A stretch of 64,000 nt of DNA from an uncultured Clostridia bacterium (GTDB taxonomy: Bacteria; Bacillota; Clostridia; Peptostreptococcales; Anaerovoracaceae), in contig CAMYVY010000004.1 of NCBI GenBank assembly GCA_947302715.1, forward strand, positions 52,716 to 116,715, read 5' to 3'. The notes under the pieces were generated by a model. That model was not told where the DNA came from, did no database searches, and saw nothing but the letters and a program-made list of their open reading frames with translations. Positions 1 through 7,010 of the stretch are shown in pieces (position 1 is the first letter of the stretch; every line of letters begins with the position of its first letter). The position numbers and the translations under genes were made by a program.

Positions 1-59
1 AATCCATCTTCATGATTTTGCCAATAATATCATCAATCCATCTTCATGACCTTGCCAAT
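1..59. repeat. Imperfect tandem duplication at the 3' end of the sirtuin gene
   Basis: Bases 1-25 and 35-59 match at 23 of 25 positions with a period of 34 bases. The right copy encodes the last residues of the sirtuin (GKVMKMD then stop). The left copy lies beyond the stop and would encode GKIMKMD in a different frame. It looks like a local duplication or a recombination scar at the gene's end. The window edge hides what lies further left. Confidence 0.7.
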
Positions 60-758
60 CGAGTCGTAAATCACCAAATCCGCGCGCGCATCCATACCCG
101 TCGGTTCTTTATTGATAAGAACCAAATTGTCTCCTCGAAAATAATTCACAAAGCCCGCTGCCGGGTACACAACAAGCGACGTTCCGCCAATTATAAGTGT
201 ATCGCAGGAAGCAATCGCATGCACCGCACCCTCAATCACGTCGCTGTCGAGCGATTCCTCGTAGAGCACTACATCAGGCTTGACTCTGCCGCCGCACTCG
301 CAGTACGGAACCATATCCTTGCAGTTGCTTTCATCCATTATATAGTCAAGGTCATGGAATTTATGGCACTTCTCGCAATAATTCCTGGCTACGCTTCCAT
401 GTAGCTCGTAGACGGTTTTGCTCCCCGCCTTTTGATGGAGGCCGTCGATGTTCTGCGTGACCACAGCCTTTAGTTTGCCCATTTCCTCGAGCTTAGCAAG
501 CGCTTTGTGGGCGTCATTCGGCTGCGCTTCGGTGTGAATCAGATTCTCCTTGTAATACTGAAAGAATAGTTCCGGCTTGTTATAGTAGAATGTCCTGGAA
601 AGCATAGCCTCCGGCGAATAGCCGTATTTTTGCTTGGCGTTATAGAGGCCGCTCTCGGAGCGAAAATCCGGGATGTTGCTCTCTGTGGAGACCCCGGCGC
701 CGCCGAAGAACACTATGCTATTCGATTTATCGATAATTGCCTTCAGTCTCCCATCCAT
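33..758 (-). CDS. cobB: SIR2-family NAD-dependent protein deacylase (sirtuin)
   Basis: The 241-residue protein has the standard bacterial sirtuin length and removes acyl groups from lysines using NAD+ in the cytoplasm. Visible motifs are the Rossmann GAGVS near residue 20, the NAD-binding TQNIDGLH from residue 101, the catalytic His120 in ELHGS, and a zinc-binding set of Cys128, Cys131, Cys153 and Cys155. The ATG follows AAAGGAG by a normal spacing. It is the last of three same-strand genes, 50 bases after the patatin gene, and may be cotranscribed with it. The family is clear. The preferred acyl group (acetyl or succinyl) cannot be told, although no obvious Ala-to-Tyr/Arg desuccinylase signature was noticed. 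Confidence 0.93.
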   Translation of the reverse strand: MDGRLKAIIDKSNSIVFFGGAGVSTESNIPDFRSESGLYNAKQKYGYSPEAMLSRTFYYNKPELFFQYYKENLIHTEAQPNDAHKALAKLEEMGKLKAVVTQNIDGLHQKAGSKTVYELHGSVARNYCEKCHKFHDLDYIMDESNCKDMVPYCECGGRVKPDVVLYEESLDSDVIEGAVHAIASCDTLIIGGTSLVVYPAAGFVNYFRGDNLVLINKEPTGMDARADLVIYDSIGKVMKMD

Positions 759-808
759 AACGCGCTCCTTTCATTTACATCACATCAGCATGCATCACTA
801 TCATTGTA

Positions 809-1957
809 TCATAAAAGCCCATTCGAGTCGATAAAGCGAGCCGCTAAAATCTCGTCGTGCGCAAGCCGTAAAGCATGGCGTTTTATGAAGATGCTGTCCA
901 CCCCACGCCGATTCAAATCGTGCGCAATTGCGAGCGTCGCAATCTCTCGATTGACTTTATGTATTTCATCGAGCGATATTTTTTGGATGTCAACATTCCC
1001 AACGGTTTTGACCGCCGCCGCAAGGCTACTGACAAACGATTCCTTGCTGTAAATCGTCAGAGGATCTATATCGAAAATCTTGCCGGCTGCTTCGGCTGCT
1101 TTGAGGGAGCGTTTATCAAAAGCGCCCTTGATGAAGCTAAACGATTCCCCATCGTATACCCCGAACGCCTTCATTGCGTCTTGGTAGCCAAGGCGAATAA
1201 TCCTTGCTGTGTTCTTGCGGTCAAAGAGCAGGAAGTTGCCTAAATCCCACTTCGGTTCTATCAAAACCAGGTTCGCGCCGGCTTTTGATGCCGAATCGAT
1301 TTCCGCAGTTCGATTGAATCTTCCGGCAGCCTGGAGATACACCGCAACAATATCAGTGGCGCCCCGCTCGACTGCCATATGAATCGGTAGCACGTTCTCA
1401 AAACCACCATCGATGTATTTCTTGCCGTCGATATCGTACGCCTGGACTGCAGGAAACGCCGATGAACTCGCCATCACGTAGTCACCGATTCTGCCCTCAG
1501 GAATGTCCTTTTTCCAGAGATAATGAGGCTTCATGGTCGGTGTCTCGACCACCAGAAGTCCAAAGTCAATATCGGACTCGCGGACCTTTTGGTCGTCGAT
1601 ATAGGTGTCGACGAATTTCTGGAGGCCGTGCGAGCCGGCACCTCCCTGCTTGATGAATTCGACAGCAAAGTCAGCCGTCTGCGCATTATTCGCAACATCA
1701 AAGATATTGTCGGTCTCGAGGTCGCGCCACAGGTTTTCCGCCAGCAGCTGCTCACCTTGAACTACCATCGCCCCATTTAGGGACCCCACGGAGACTCCAA
1801 CCACTATATCGAAGGTCCATCCCAATTCTATCAAGGCCCGCCAGACGCCAATCTGATAAGCGCCGCGTGATCCTCCGCCACTTAATACAAACGCAGTTTT
1901 TCTTGGCTTGATAGTATTCTCTTTTTCATAAAGCGTTGCTTCTTGTTTCTTTGCCAT
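809..1957 (-). CDS. Patatin-like phospholipase family protein
   Basis: A 382-residue patatin/RssA-like hydrolase. It carries the oxyanion-hole loop GGGSRG at residues 27-32, the nucleophile elbow GVSVG with Ser56, and the dyad Asp183 in DGG. These are the complete Ser-Asp catalytic elements of the family, which cleaves acyl chains from lipids. There is no signal peptide, so it probably acts in the cytoplasm or at the inner membrane face. The region after about residue 290 is an alpha-rich tail outside the catalytic core. It starts 28 bases after the FAD dehydrogenase stop and is likely in the same transcript. The Shine-Dalgarno (AAAAGGG) is rather distant. The substrate is unknown. Confidence 0.88.
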   Translation of the reverse strand: MAKKQEATLYEKENTIKPRKTAFVLSGGGSRGAYQIGVWRALIELGWTFDIVVGVSVGSLNGAMVVQGEQLLAENLWRDLETDNIFDVANNAQTADFAVEFIKQGGAGSHGLQKFVDTYIDDQKVRESDIDFGLLVVETPTMKPHYLWKKDIPEGRIGDYVMASSSAFPAVQAYDIDGKKYIDGGFENVLPIHMAVERGATDIVAVYLQAAGRFNRTAEIDSASKAGANLVLIEPKWDLGNFLLFDRKNTARIIRLGYQDAMKAFGVYDGESFSFIKGAFDKRSLKAAEAAGKIFDIDPLTIYSKESFVSSLAAAVKTVGNVDIQKISLDEIHKVNREIATLAIAHDLNRRGVDSIFIKRHALRLAHDEILAARFIDSNGLL

Positions 1958-1985
1958 GCTTTATCAACCCTTTTCTATGTGATGA

Positions 1986-3710
1986 TTAATCGTTGATTAT
2001 CTGTGCGATAATCTTCTCGGCAATTTTGATGCCGTCGCAGGCAGCGCTTGTGATTCCTCCTGCGTAACCGGCGCCTTCTCCGCCCGGGTATATGCCGGGA
2101 AGTATTTGTAAGCTATCTTTGTCTCGGAGGATTCTCACAGGTGATGAGGACCTTGATTCAATAGCCTTGATTATCGTCTCATCATTGTTGAATCCTTTAA
2201 TTTTCTGTCCAAATACCGGAATCGCCTCACGTATGCCCCTTGCAACAAAACCAGGAAGTGACGCAATTACAGGATTCGTTGTGGTTGTTGGGGGTTGTGA
2301 GTCGAAACAGCTCCTGTATTCGCTCCAGGTCGTCGTCGGAAGCGAGTAGTTTCCGCCCCCGTTTATGAATGCCAGGTGTTCATATTTTTCCTGGAATGCC
2401 AATCCTGCAAGTTCAGGTGGAATCATCGACATTTCTTCGATATAATCCTCGGGGCGCACATCCACCAAGATGCCACTGTTGGCAAAACCGCTATCGCGGT
2501 CGTGGTTGCTCATCCCATTAGTGACCACGCCGCCAACCTGGGACGCGGCATTTACAATCTCTCCGCCGGGACACATGCAGAAGGAATAAACACCCCTCCC
2601 GTCTGAAGCCTTTGTTGAAAGCTTATAATATGCAGGCGGAAGAAGCGGTTTATTTTTCTCTTGGGTCGAATCGGGACCTGCAGCGCTAAACACTGCATAC
2701 TCTCCATACATACCTCGATCAATCAGGCGCTGCGGGTGCTCAACTCGTACCCCCATGGAAAACGGCTTTGGCTCCATCTTTAGTCCCTGAGCGTGCAAAA
2801 CTCGAACTGTATCTCTTGCACTATGCCCAAGTGCCAAAACCACGGCGCTGCACTCCATTGATTCTTCTCCATTCGGGCCACTAACACGAATCGTGTGTCT
2901 TGCCACATCTCCCTCTAAGTTCGAAGAACCAATACTAATATCAATATCAAGCCCTTCAAGGCGAGTTCCAAATCGCACTTCACCGCCAAGAGCAATTATC
3001 TCCTCGCGTATTCTCTTGACTATCCCACGCAGAGCGTCAGTTCCAATATGTGGCCTCGCATCCATCAAAACATCCGGGTCCGCACCAGCGTTCACAAACG
3101 TCTCTAAGACGAAGCGGATTCGCGGATCCTTGATTCCGGTATTTAATTTTCCATCCGAGAACGTCCCTGCACCGCCCTCTCCAAATTGTACATTGCTCTC
3201 GGGATCAAGTCTTCCGCTGCGCCAAAACTCCTCCACCTTGGCCATTCGCGTTTCGACATCGTCTCCCCTTTCGATGACTATGGGGCTTAGTCCGGCACGA
3301 GCAAGAACGAGCGCGCAGAACATTCCGCAAGGACCAAATCCAACTACAACGGGGCGGACAGCATCTTTCTCAGAAACGTTTATGCCATTTGCACCATCGC
3401 CATCGCCTGCACCTTCACATGTTATTTCCGTTGTCTTATCTTCAAATTTCCCGACAAAAGGTATTATGTATTCTGTATTTGGGGGCTCCGGCAAAGGCAA
3501 GGTTTTATTGCATGAAAAGTCGACGGTGTATACCCTTATGACTTGTCCTTTTCTGGCGTCAATCGACCGACGTACAATTTCTACATCAAAGATATCAGCG
3601 GGCACTATTTTACCGGATACGCGGCCCAGTTTTCTCGCAATCTTTGATGGAAGTATCGTCTCGCTCTCGTCAATATTCAGTTTTATTTCACTTATGCGAT
3701 ATCTACTCAA
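1986..3710 (-). CDS. Uncharacterised FAD-dependent dehydrogenase (COG2509-like)
   Basis: The 574-residue protein resembles the large NAD(FAD)-dependent dehydrogenases found beside housekeeping genes in Clostridia. A non-Rossmann N-terminal part (residues 1-90) and a Gly/Asp-rich linker (about 98-112) precede the dinucleotide-binding turn GFGPCG at 124-129. The family block GEGGAGTFSDGKL spans 177-189, and the C-terminal FAD contact is in PGGEGAGYAGG. The physiological substrate of the family is not established. The best start is TTG at 3708-3710, with GAGG six bases upstream. The gene diverges from the phosphate transporter across a 150-base AT-rich region and heads the FAD-patatin-sirtuin run. 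Confidence 0.85.
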   Translation of the reverse strand: MSRYRISEIKLNIDESETILPSKIARKLGRVSGKIVPADIFDVEIVRRSIDARKGQVIRVYTVDFSCNKTLPLPEPPNTEYIIPFVGKFEDKTTEITCEGAGDGDGANGINVSEKDAVRPVVVGFGPCGMFCALVLARAGLSPIVIERGDDVETRMAKVEEFWRSGRLDPESNVQFGEGGAGTFSDGKLNTGIKDPRIRFVLETFVNAGADPDVLMDARPHIGTDALRGIVKRIREEIIALGGEVRFGTRLEGLDIDISIGSSNLEGDVARHTIRVSGPNGEESMECSAVVLALGHSARDTVRVLHAQGLKMEPKPFSMGVRVEHPQRLIDRGMYGEYAVFSAAGPDSTQEKNKPLLPPAYYKLSTKASDGRGVYSFCMCPGGEIVNAASQVGGVVTNGMSNHDRDSGFANSGILVDVRPEDYIEEMSMIPPELAGLAFQEKYEHLAFINGGGNYSLPTTTWSEYRSCFDSQPPTTTTNPVIASLPGFVARGIREAIPVFGQKIKGFNNDETIIKAIESRSSSPVRILRDKDSLQILPGIYPGGEGAGYAGGITSAACDGIKIAEKIIAQIIND

Positions 3711-3755
3711 GTAAACCTCGATTCAGCAGCATGACTTTTGCTCTATCCTTAACAA

Positions 3756-3810
3756 TATAGTATACTATAAGCGCAAGAAATACGAACATTATTTATATAA
3801 ATAATATAAT
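3756..3810. promoter_or_regulatory. Divergent intergenic region with two perfect palindromes
   Basis: Between the FAD dehydrogenase and the phosphate transporter lie TATAGTATACTATA (3756-3769) and ATTATTTATATAAATAAT (3788-3805). The second is directly followed by a TATAAT hexamer (3805-3810). No good -35 was found at the usual distance. These may be operator sites or simply AT-rich promoter DNA. Confidence 0.35.
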
Positions 3811-3862
3811 GTGATTTAATCTTTACCTATTTCGGCTTATTTAGATTTACTTGAGGAATTGC

Positions 3863-5692
3863 ATGAATATATTTGACATCTTGACATTGCTTGGTGGGTT
3901 AGCCATGTTTCTGTACGGTATGAGGCTCATGGGAGACGGCCTTAAAGAGGGATCCTCGGGTGCACTCAAGCGCGCCCTGGAGAGTGTGACCAACAATCAG
4001 GTCAAGGCGTTCCTGCTCGGCCTTGCGGTTACCGCAGTCATTCAATCGTCAACGGCTACCATCGTTATAACCTCCGGTCTCGTGGCCGCAGGACTACTTA
4101 CGCTCAAGCAATCTCTCGGAATTGTTATCGGCGCAAACGTTGGTACAACTGTGACCGGACAAATCATAAGACTCATCGGCCTTGATGATTCCGGAACATC
4201 ACTTCTGCAATTATTCAAACCGTCCACACTCGCACCGATTGCGTTAATCATCGGAATTATAGTGATTATGGGATTTGGAAGTGCCAGTCGCTCCAAAACC
4301 ATCGGTAATATCGCAATCGGATTCGGCATTTTATTTACGGGTCTTCTAACGATGACCGGCGCAGTTGATAAACTCGGCGAAACCGGAATCTTTGATTCTA
4401 TGTTCTCACGGCTCGGAAACAGCCCAATTCTTGGATATATAATCGGTGCCGGAGTATCATTCCTGCTCCAAAGTTCATCCGCCGCCGTCGGTATTCTGCA
4501 GGCTTTTTCCTCCTCTGATCAGCTTACCTGGAGCGCAATCTACGCCGTAATCGTCGGCATTTATCTGGGCGACTGTGTCACTACTGCCATTGTCTGTTCA
4601 ATTGGCGCCAAAGCCGACCAAAAGCGAGTCGGTGTAATGAATATCCTCTTTAACCTGAGTAAATCCGTTTTGGTCCTGGCAGTTGTCGCAATTCTAAAAC
4701 GCTTCGGTGTCCTTGACGGACTTTGGAATGCGACAGCGACTCCGGGAAACATAGCGAATACAAACACGATATTCAATTTGGGATGCGCGGTGGCTTTGTT
4801 CGTGACGCTTCCAATTTACCCAAAGCTCGCGACCAAAATCGTCAAAGACGACCCGGAGGATGAATTCAAATATCAGGACAAGGTCGAGGCTCTGTCGCCG
4901 GCCTTCTTCAGCACCCCGGCTCTGGCGCTGAACAGCTGCTACGATGCACTTATGACAATGTTTTTGGCAGCAAAGGACAACCTCGGAAAAGCCATCGATT
5001 TGGTAAAGCGATTCGATCAAAAACGTTACGACGAAGTCTCCGCCGAGGAAGACAATATCGACCGCCTGAATGATAGCGTAAGCCAATACATGGTTCAGCT
5101 TTCGTCGAACCTTGCCGTGCCCGAGCACGTAACGATCTTGAATCAATATTATAAAATCGTTGTCGAATTTGAGCGTCTCGGCGATCACGCGAAAAACATC
5201 GCTGACATCGCCTTGGAAATACATGAGAAGGAAGCACCGTTCTCGACCGAGGCCCTTGCTGAGCTTGACGTAATCTACGAATTAATTATTCGCGTAGTCG
5301 AGCTGGCTGAGCAGGCCTTTAAAAAACGTGACGTTGATGCAGCTTACGAGATTGAGCCACTTGAAGAGGTCGTTGACGACATGGTCGCCGCTCTTCGGGA
5401 CAACCATACCAGCCGCCTATCAAGAGGACAATGCAACGTGGTTGCTGGGACCGAGTTCATGGACATGCTTGGCGACATCGAGCGAATTTCCGATATTTGT
5501 TCCAATATCGGACTTGCGACGGTGACACGCGTCAACCCCGAGCTCGCTGCGAATCCACACGACTACAGCACCTTCCTGCACTCGGGTAGTGACACCTCTT
5601 TCAATCAAAAATATGAGGCTGCACACCGTGAATACTTCGACAAGCTGCGCGCCGTAGATGAGGAAATTCAGGACATCAGGGTACCGGATTAG
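3863..5692 (+). CDS. Na+/phosphate cotransporter family protein with C-terminal PhoU domain
   Basis: An NptA/PNaS-type membrane transporter that couples inward phosphate movement to Na+. Two inverted transport repeats carry the hallmark serine motifs QSSTA and QSSSA. About nine hydrophobic segments fill residues 1-330, and a soluble helical PhoU-like domain follows from about residue 350. The ATG at 3863 is preferred (609 residues) because GAGGA lies six bases upstream. A TTG at 3851 would add four residues but overlaps that ribosome-binding site. The gene stands alone, with the small-RNA promoter of the toxin-antitoxin locus immediately downstream. Transport of another anion cannot be excluded. 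Confidence 0.9.
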   Translation: MNIFDILTLLGGLAMFLYGMRLMGDGLKEGSSGALKRALESVTNNQVKAFLLGLAVTAVIQSSTATIVITSGLVAAGLLTLKQSLGIVIGANVGTTVTGQIIRLIGLDDSGTSLLQLFKPSTLAPIALIIGIIVIMGFGSASRSKTIGNIAIGFGILFTGLLTMTGAVDKLGETGIFDSMFSRLGNSPILGYIIGAGVSFLLQSSSAAVGILQAFSSSDQLTWSAIYAVIVGIYLGDCVTTAIVCSIGAKADQKRVGVMNILFNLSKSVLVLAVVAILKRFGVLDGLWNATATPGNIANTNTIFNLGCAVALFVTLPIYPKLATKIVKDDPEDEFKYQDKVEALSPAFFSTPALALNSCYDALMTMFLAAKDNLGKAIDLVKRFDQKRYDEVSAEEDNIDRLNDSVSQYMVQLSSNLAVPEHVTILNQYYKIVVEFERLGDHAKNIADIALEIHEKEAPFSTEALAELDVIYELIIRVVELAEQAFKKRDVDAAYEIEPLEEVVDDMVAALRDNHTSRLSRGQCNVVAGTEFMDMLGDIERISDICSNIGLATVTRVNPELAANPHDYSTFLHSGSDTSFNQKYEAAHREYFDKLRAVDEEIQDIRVPD

Positions 5693-5720
5693 GGTATTGA
5701 CATTTTGAATTGAATATGTG

Positions 5721-5749
5721 TTGACAAGTGTATACAAGGGTGATACAAT
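5721..5749 (+). promoter_or_regulatory. Strong sigma-A promoter for an antitoxin-like small RNA
   Basis: TTGACA (5721-5726), a 17-base spacer and TACAAT (5744-5749), with TGA directly before the -10 as an extended element. The predicted start is near 5756, only about 64 bases before the terminator at 5787-5819. It therefore drives a very short transcript rather than a gene. Confidence 0.75.
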
Positions 5750-5755
5750 TTCCAT

Positions 5756-5819
5756 GCTGGAAAACGATAGTAGAACGAATTCACAAGAAAACACGCGAGG
5801 TGCAGACTCGCGTGTTTTC
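5756..5819 (+). ncRNA. Putative antitoxin small RNA (Fst/RNAII-like)
   Basis: A predicted RNA of about 64 nt between the promoter at 5721-5749 and the hairpin at 5787-5819. Bases 5762-5775 (AAACGATAGTAGAA) and 5775-5783 (ACGAATTCA) recur as 5903-5916 (13 of 14 identical) and 5922-5930 (9 of 9), inside the start region of the opposite-strand toxin mRNA. The RNA is therefore complementary to the stretch between the toxin's Shine-Dalgarno and start codon. It can also pair with the mRNA through the shared terminator. This is the geometry of the enterococcal par/Fst type I system. Inferred from sequence only. Confidence 0.65.
5787..5819. terminator. Bidirectional terminator shared by toxin mRNA and small RNA
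   Basis: A perfect 13-bp stem (GAAAACACGCGAG / CTCGCGTGTTTTC) with a 7-base loop. The T-rich side of the stem can serve transcripts arriving from either direction. It ends the convergent small RNA (plus) and toxin mRNA (minus). Confidence 0.8.
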
Positions 5820-5833
5820 ATTCGGGCTGGTTA

Positions 5834-5923
5834 CTACTTACTTATTCCGTCCAACCACTTGCAGATGTAATATGCAGTTACACTTGCCGCAACGGAAATA
5901 CTAAACGATAATAGAATGTTCAC
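5834..5923 (-). CDS. Small hydrophobic peptide, candidate type I toxin
   Basis: A 29-codon frame with GTG start (5921-5923) and TAG stop. GGAGA lies eight bases upstream. The peptide is one membrane segment (about residues 3-20, rich in Ser, Ala, Val and Ile), followed by YYICKWLDG and a basic end (ISK). This layout of a hydrophobic span plus a short charged tail is that of Fst/TxpA-like membrane toxins. The YYICKWLD-type ending resembles small peptides I recall from other Firmicutes, but I cannot search. It is too short for ordinary gene callers. The support is its own promoter, ribosome site, SD-adjacent hairpin, terminator and antisense RNA repeats, rather than length. Confidence 0.7.
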   Translation of the reverse strand: MNILLSFSISVAASVTAYYICKWLDGISK

Positions 5924-5934
5924 GAATTCATCTC

Positions 5935-5952
5935 CAATCTGTTGCCAGATTG
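5935..5952 (-). promoter_or_regulatory. 5' UTR hairpin abutting the toxin Shine-Dalgarno
   Basis: In the toxin mRNA, CAATCTG and CAGATTG form a 7-bp stem closed by a GCAA (GNRA) tetraloop. The 3' base of the stem is the first G of the GGAGA ribosome site. Such a structure could restrain translation until the antisense RNA decides the outcome, as the 5' stem-loop does in Fst mRNA. Confidence 0.6.
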
Positions 5953-5971
5953 CAGAGTAGCAACGTATACA
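5942..5971 (+). promoter_or_regulatory. Possible promoter of the YitT gene
   Basis: TTGCCA (5942-5947), an 18-base spacer and TATACA (5966-5971) on the plus strand, 50-80 bases before the YitT start. It overlaps the toxin leader on the other strand, so the two promoters could interfere. Confidence 0.35.
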
Positions 5972-6000
5972 ATTATATCAGCAATAACTCTCGATTACAA
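5972..6000 (-). promoter_or_regulatory. Promoter of the toxin-like peptide mRNA
   Basis: On the minus strand: TTGTAA (5995-6000), 17 bases, TATAAT (5972-5977). The predicted start near 5965 gives an mRNA of about 180 nt ending at the shared terminator. Confidence 0.65.
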
Positions 6001-6021
6001 TATTTTCCATATGGGGAAAGT

Positions 6022-6924
6022 ATGGGGAAAGTAAGGGAATTTAAAGACATGAATACAGAAAGCAAAAAGAACAAAGTACTGAACTTCATAGTCAATACTC
6101 TATTCGACATCATCGGCGGTAGTTTTGTTGCTATGGGCGTATACAATTTCGCGTCGGCTGGGAATTTCCCGCTAACCGGATTTACCGGAATCGCAATGAT
6201 AATCAATAGGCTCACGGGACTTCCCATGGGTCTTATGCTCGTTGCACTTAACATCCCGGTTGGCCTTATTTGCTCACGAATCCTCGGAAGAAAATACTTC
6301 TTCCGCTCAATTAAATCAATGTTCATCGTCTCAATCTTGATAGACTATGTTGCGCCGCTGTTCCCGATATTCCATGGCGAAAAAATGCTGGCAGCAATCT
6401 GCACCGGTGTACTCAGCGGAATCGGCTACGGCCTTATCTACAGCCGCGGCTCTTCAACCGGCGGAACTGACTTTATCACGCTTTCCATCAGGTCGAAGCG
6501 CCCATACCTTTCCATCGGAAACATCGCCTTTATAATTGATGCGATCATCGTTGCCATTGGTACCTTGATAGTATCAAAAGAAATAACGGGCATGATTTAC
6601 GGAATGATAATCGCATTCATCGTTTCAACGGTGGTTGACAAGATTCTTTATGGCCTCTCCGCCGGTAAGATGACGCTCATCGTCACGGACAAAGCTCATG
6701 AGGTTGCCGAAGCCATCGATGAAGCCACGCACCGCGGTGCAACATTCCTGAAGGGACAAGGCAGCTATACAGAAGAGAACAAGGACATCGTCATGTGTGC
6801 CTGCAGCACCAAGCAGATGTACCTCATTCAGGAAGCGGTGAAGGAAGTCGACCCAAAGGCCTTCATGATCATTATGGAATCGAGCGAAGTCATGGGACAA
6901 GGCTTCGCCAAAAAAGTGATATAG
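6022..6924 (+). CDS. YitT family membrane protein (DUF161 + DUF2179)
   Basis: A roughly 300-residue integral membrane protein of the YitT family, whose transported substrate is not established. About five or six hydrophobic segments fill the first two thirds, including the family-typical GGxxxAxGxxNF and RGSSTGGTDF blocks. A soluble C-terminal domain (DUF2179-like, GATFLKGQGSYT) follows. The ATG at 6022 follows a purine-rich GGGGAAAG. The next ATG at 6049 is also plausible (AAGGGA upstream). An upstream TTG at 5950 lies inside the toxin-antitoxin leader and is unlikely. A strong terminator follows directly. Confidence 0.85.
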   Translation: MGKVREFKDMNTESKKNKVLNFIVNTLFDIIGGSFVAMGVYNFASAGNFPLTGFTGIAMIINRLTGLPMGLMLVALNIPVGLICSRILGRKYFFRSIKSMFIVSILIDYVAPLFPIFHGEKMLAAICTGVLSGIGYGLIYSRGSSTGGTDFITLSIRSKRPYLSIGNIAFIIDAIIVAIGTLIVSKEITGMIYGMIIAFIVSTVVDKILYGLSAGKMTLIVTDKAHEVAEAIDEATHRGATFLKGQGSYTEENKDIVMCACSTKQMYLIQEAVKEVDPKAFMIIMESSEVMGQGFAKKVI

Positions 6925-6940
6925 TTCGACCAAAATGCAA

Positions 6941-6976
6941 GGGACGGTTCCCCTAAGGGAACCGTCCCATTTTTTA
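6941..6976 (+). terminator. Terminator of YitT; REP-like GGGACGG palindrome
   Basis: GGGACGGTTCCC and its complement form a 12-bp stem with a 4-base loop, followed by ATTTTTTATA on the plus strand. It also lies just past the stop of the convergent giant gene. The GGGACGGTT core is shared with the hairpin at 47120-47148. Confidence 0.85.
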
Positions 6977-7010
6977 TACAATCGCGATTAGTTAGCAATT
7001 CTCCAATTCG

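Noticed and set aside
33..3710. Sirtuin plus patatin as a possible antiphage system
   Set aside because: Both domains occur in defence genes, but here they are stand-alone housekeeping-length proteins next to a conserved FAD dehydrogenase, with no effector or NTPase partner.
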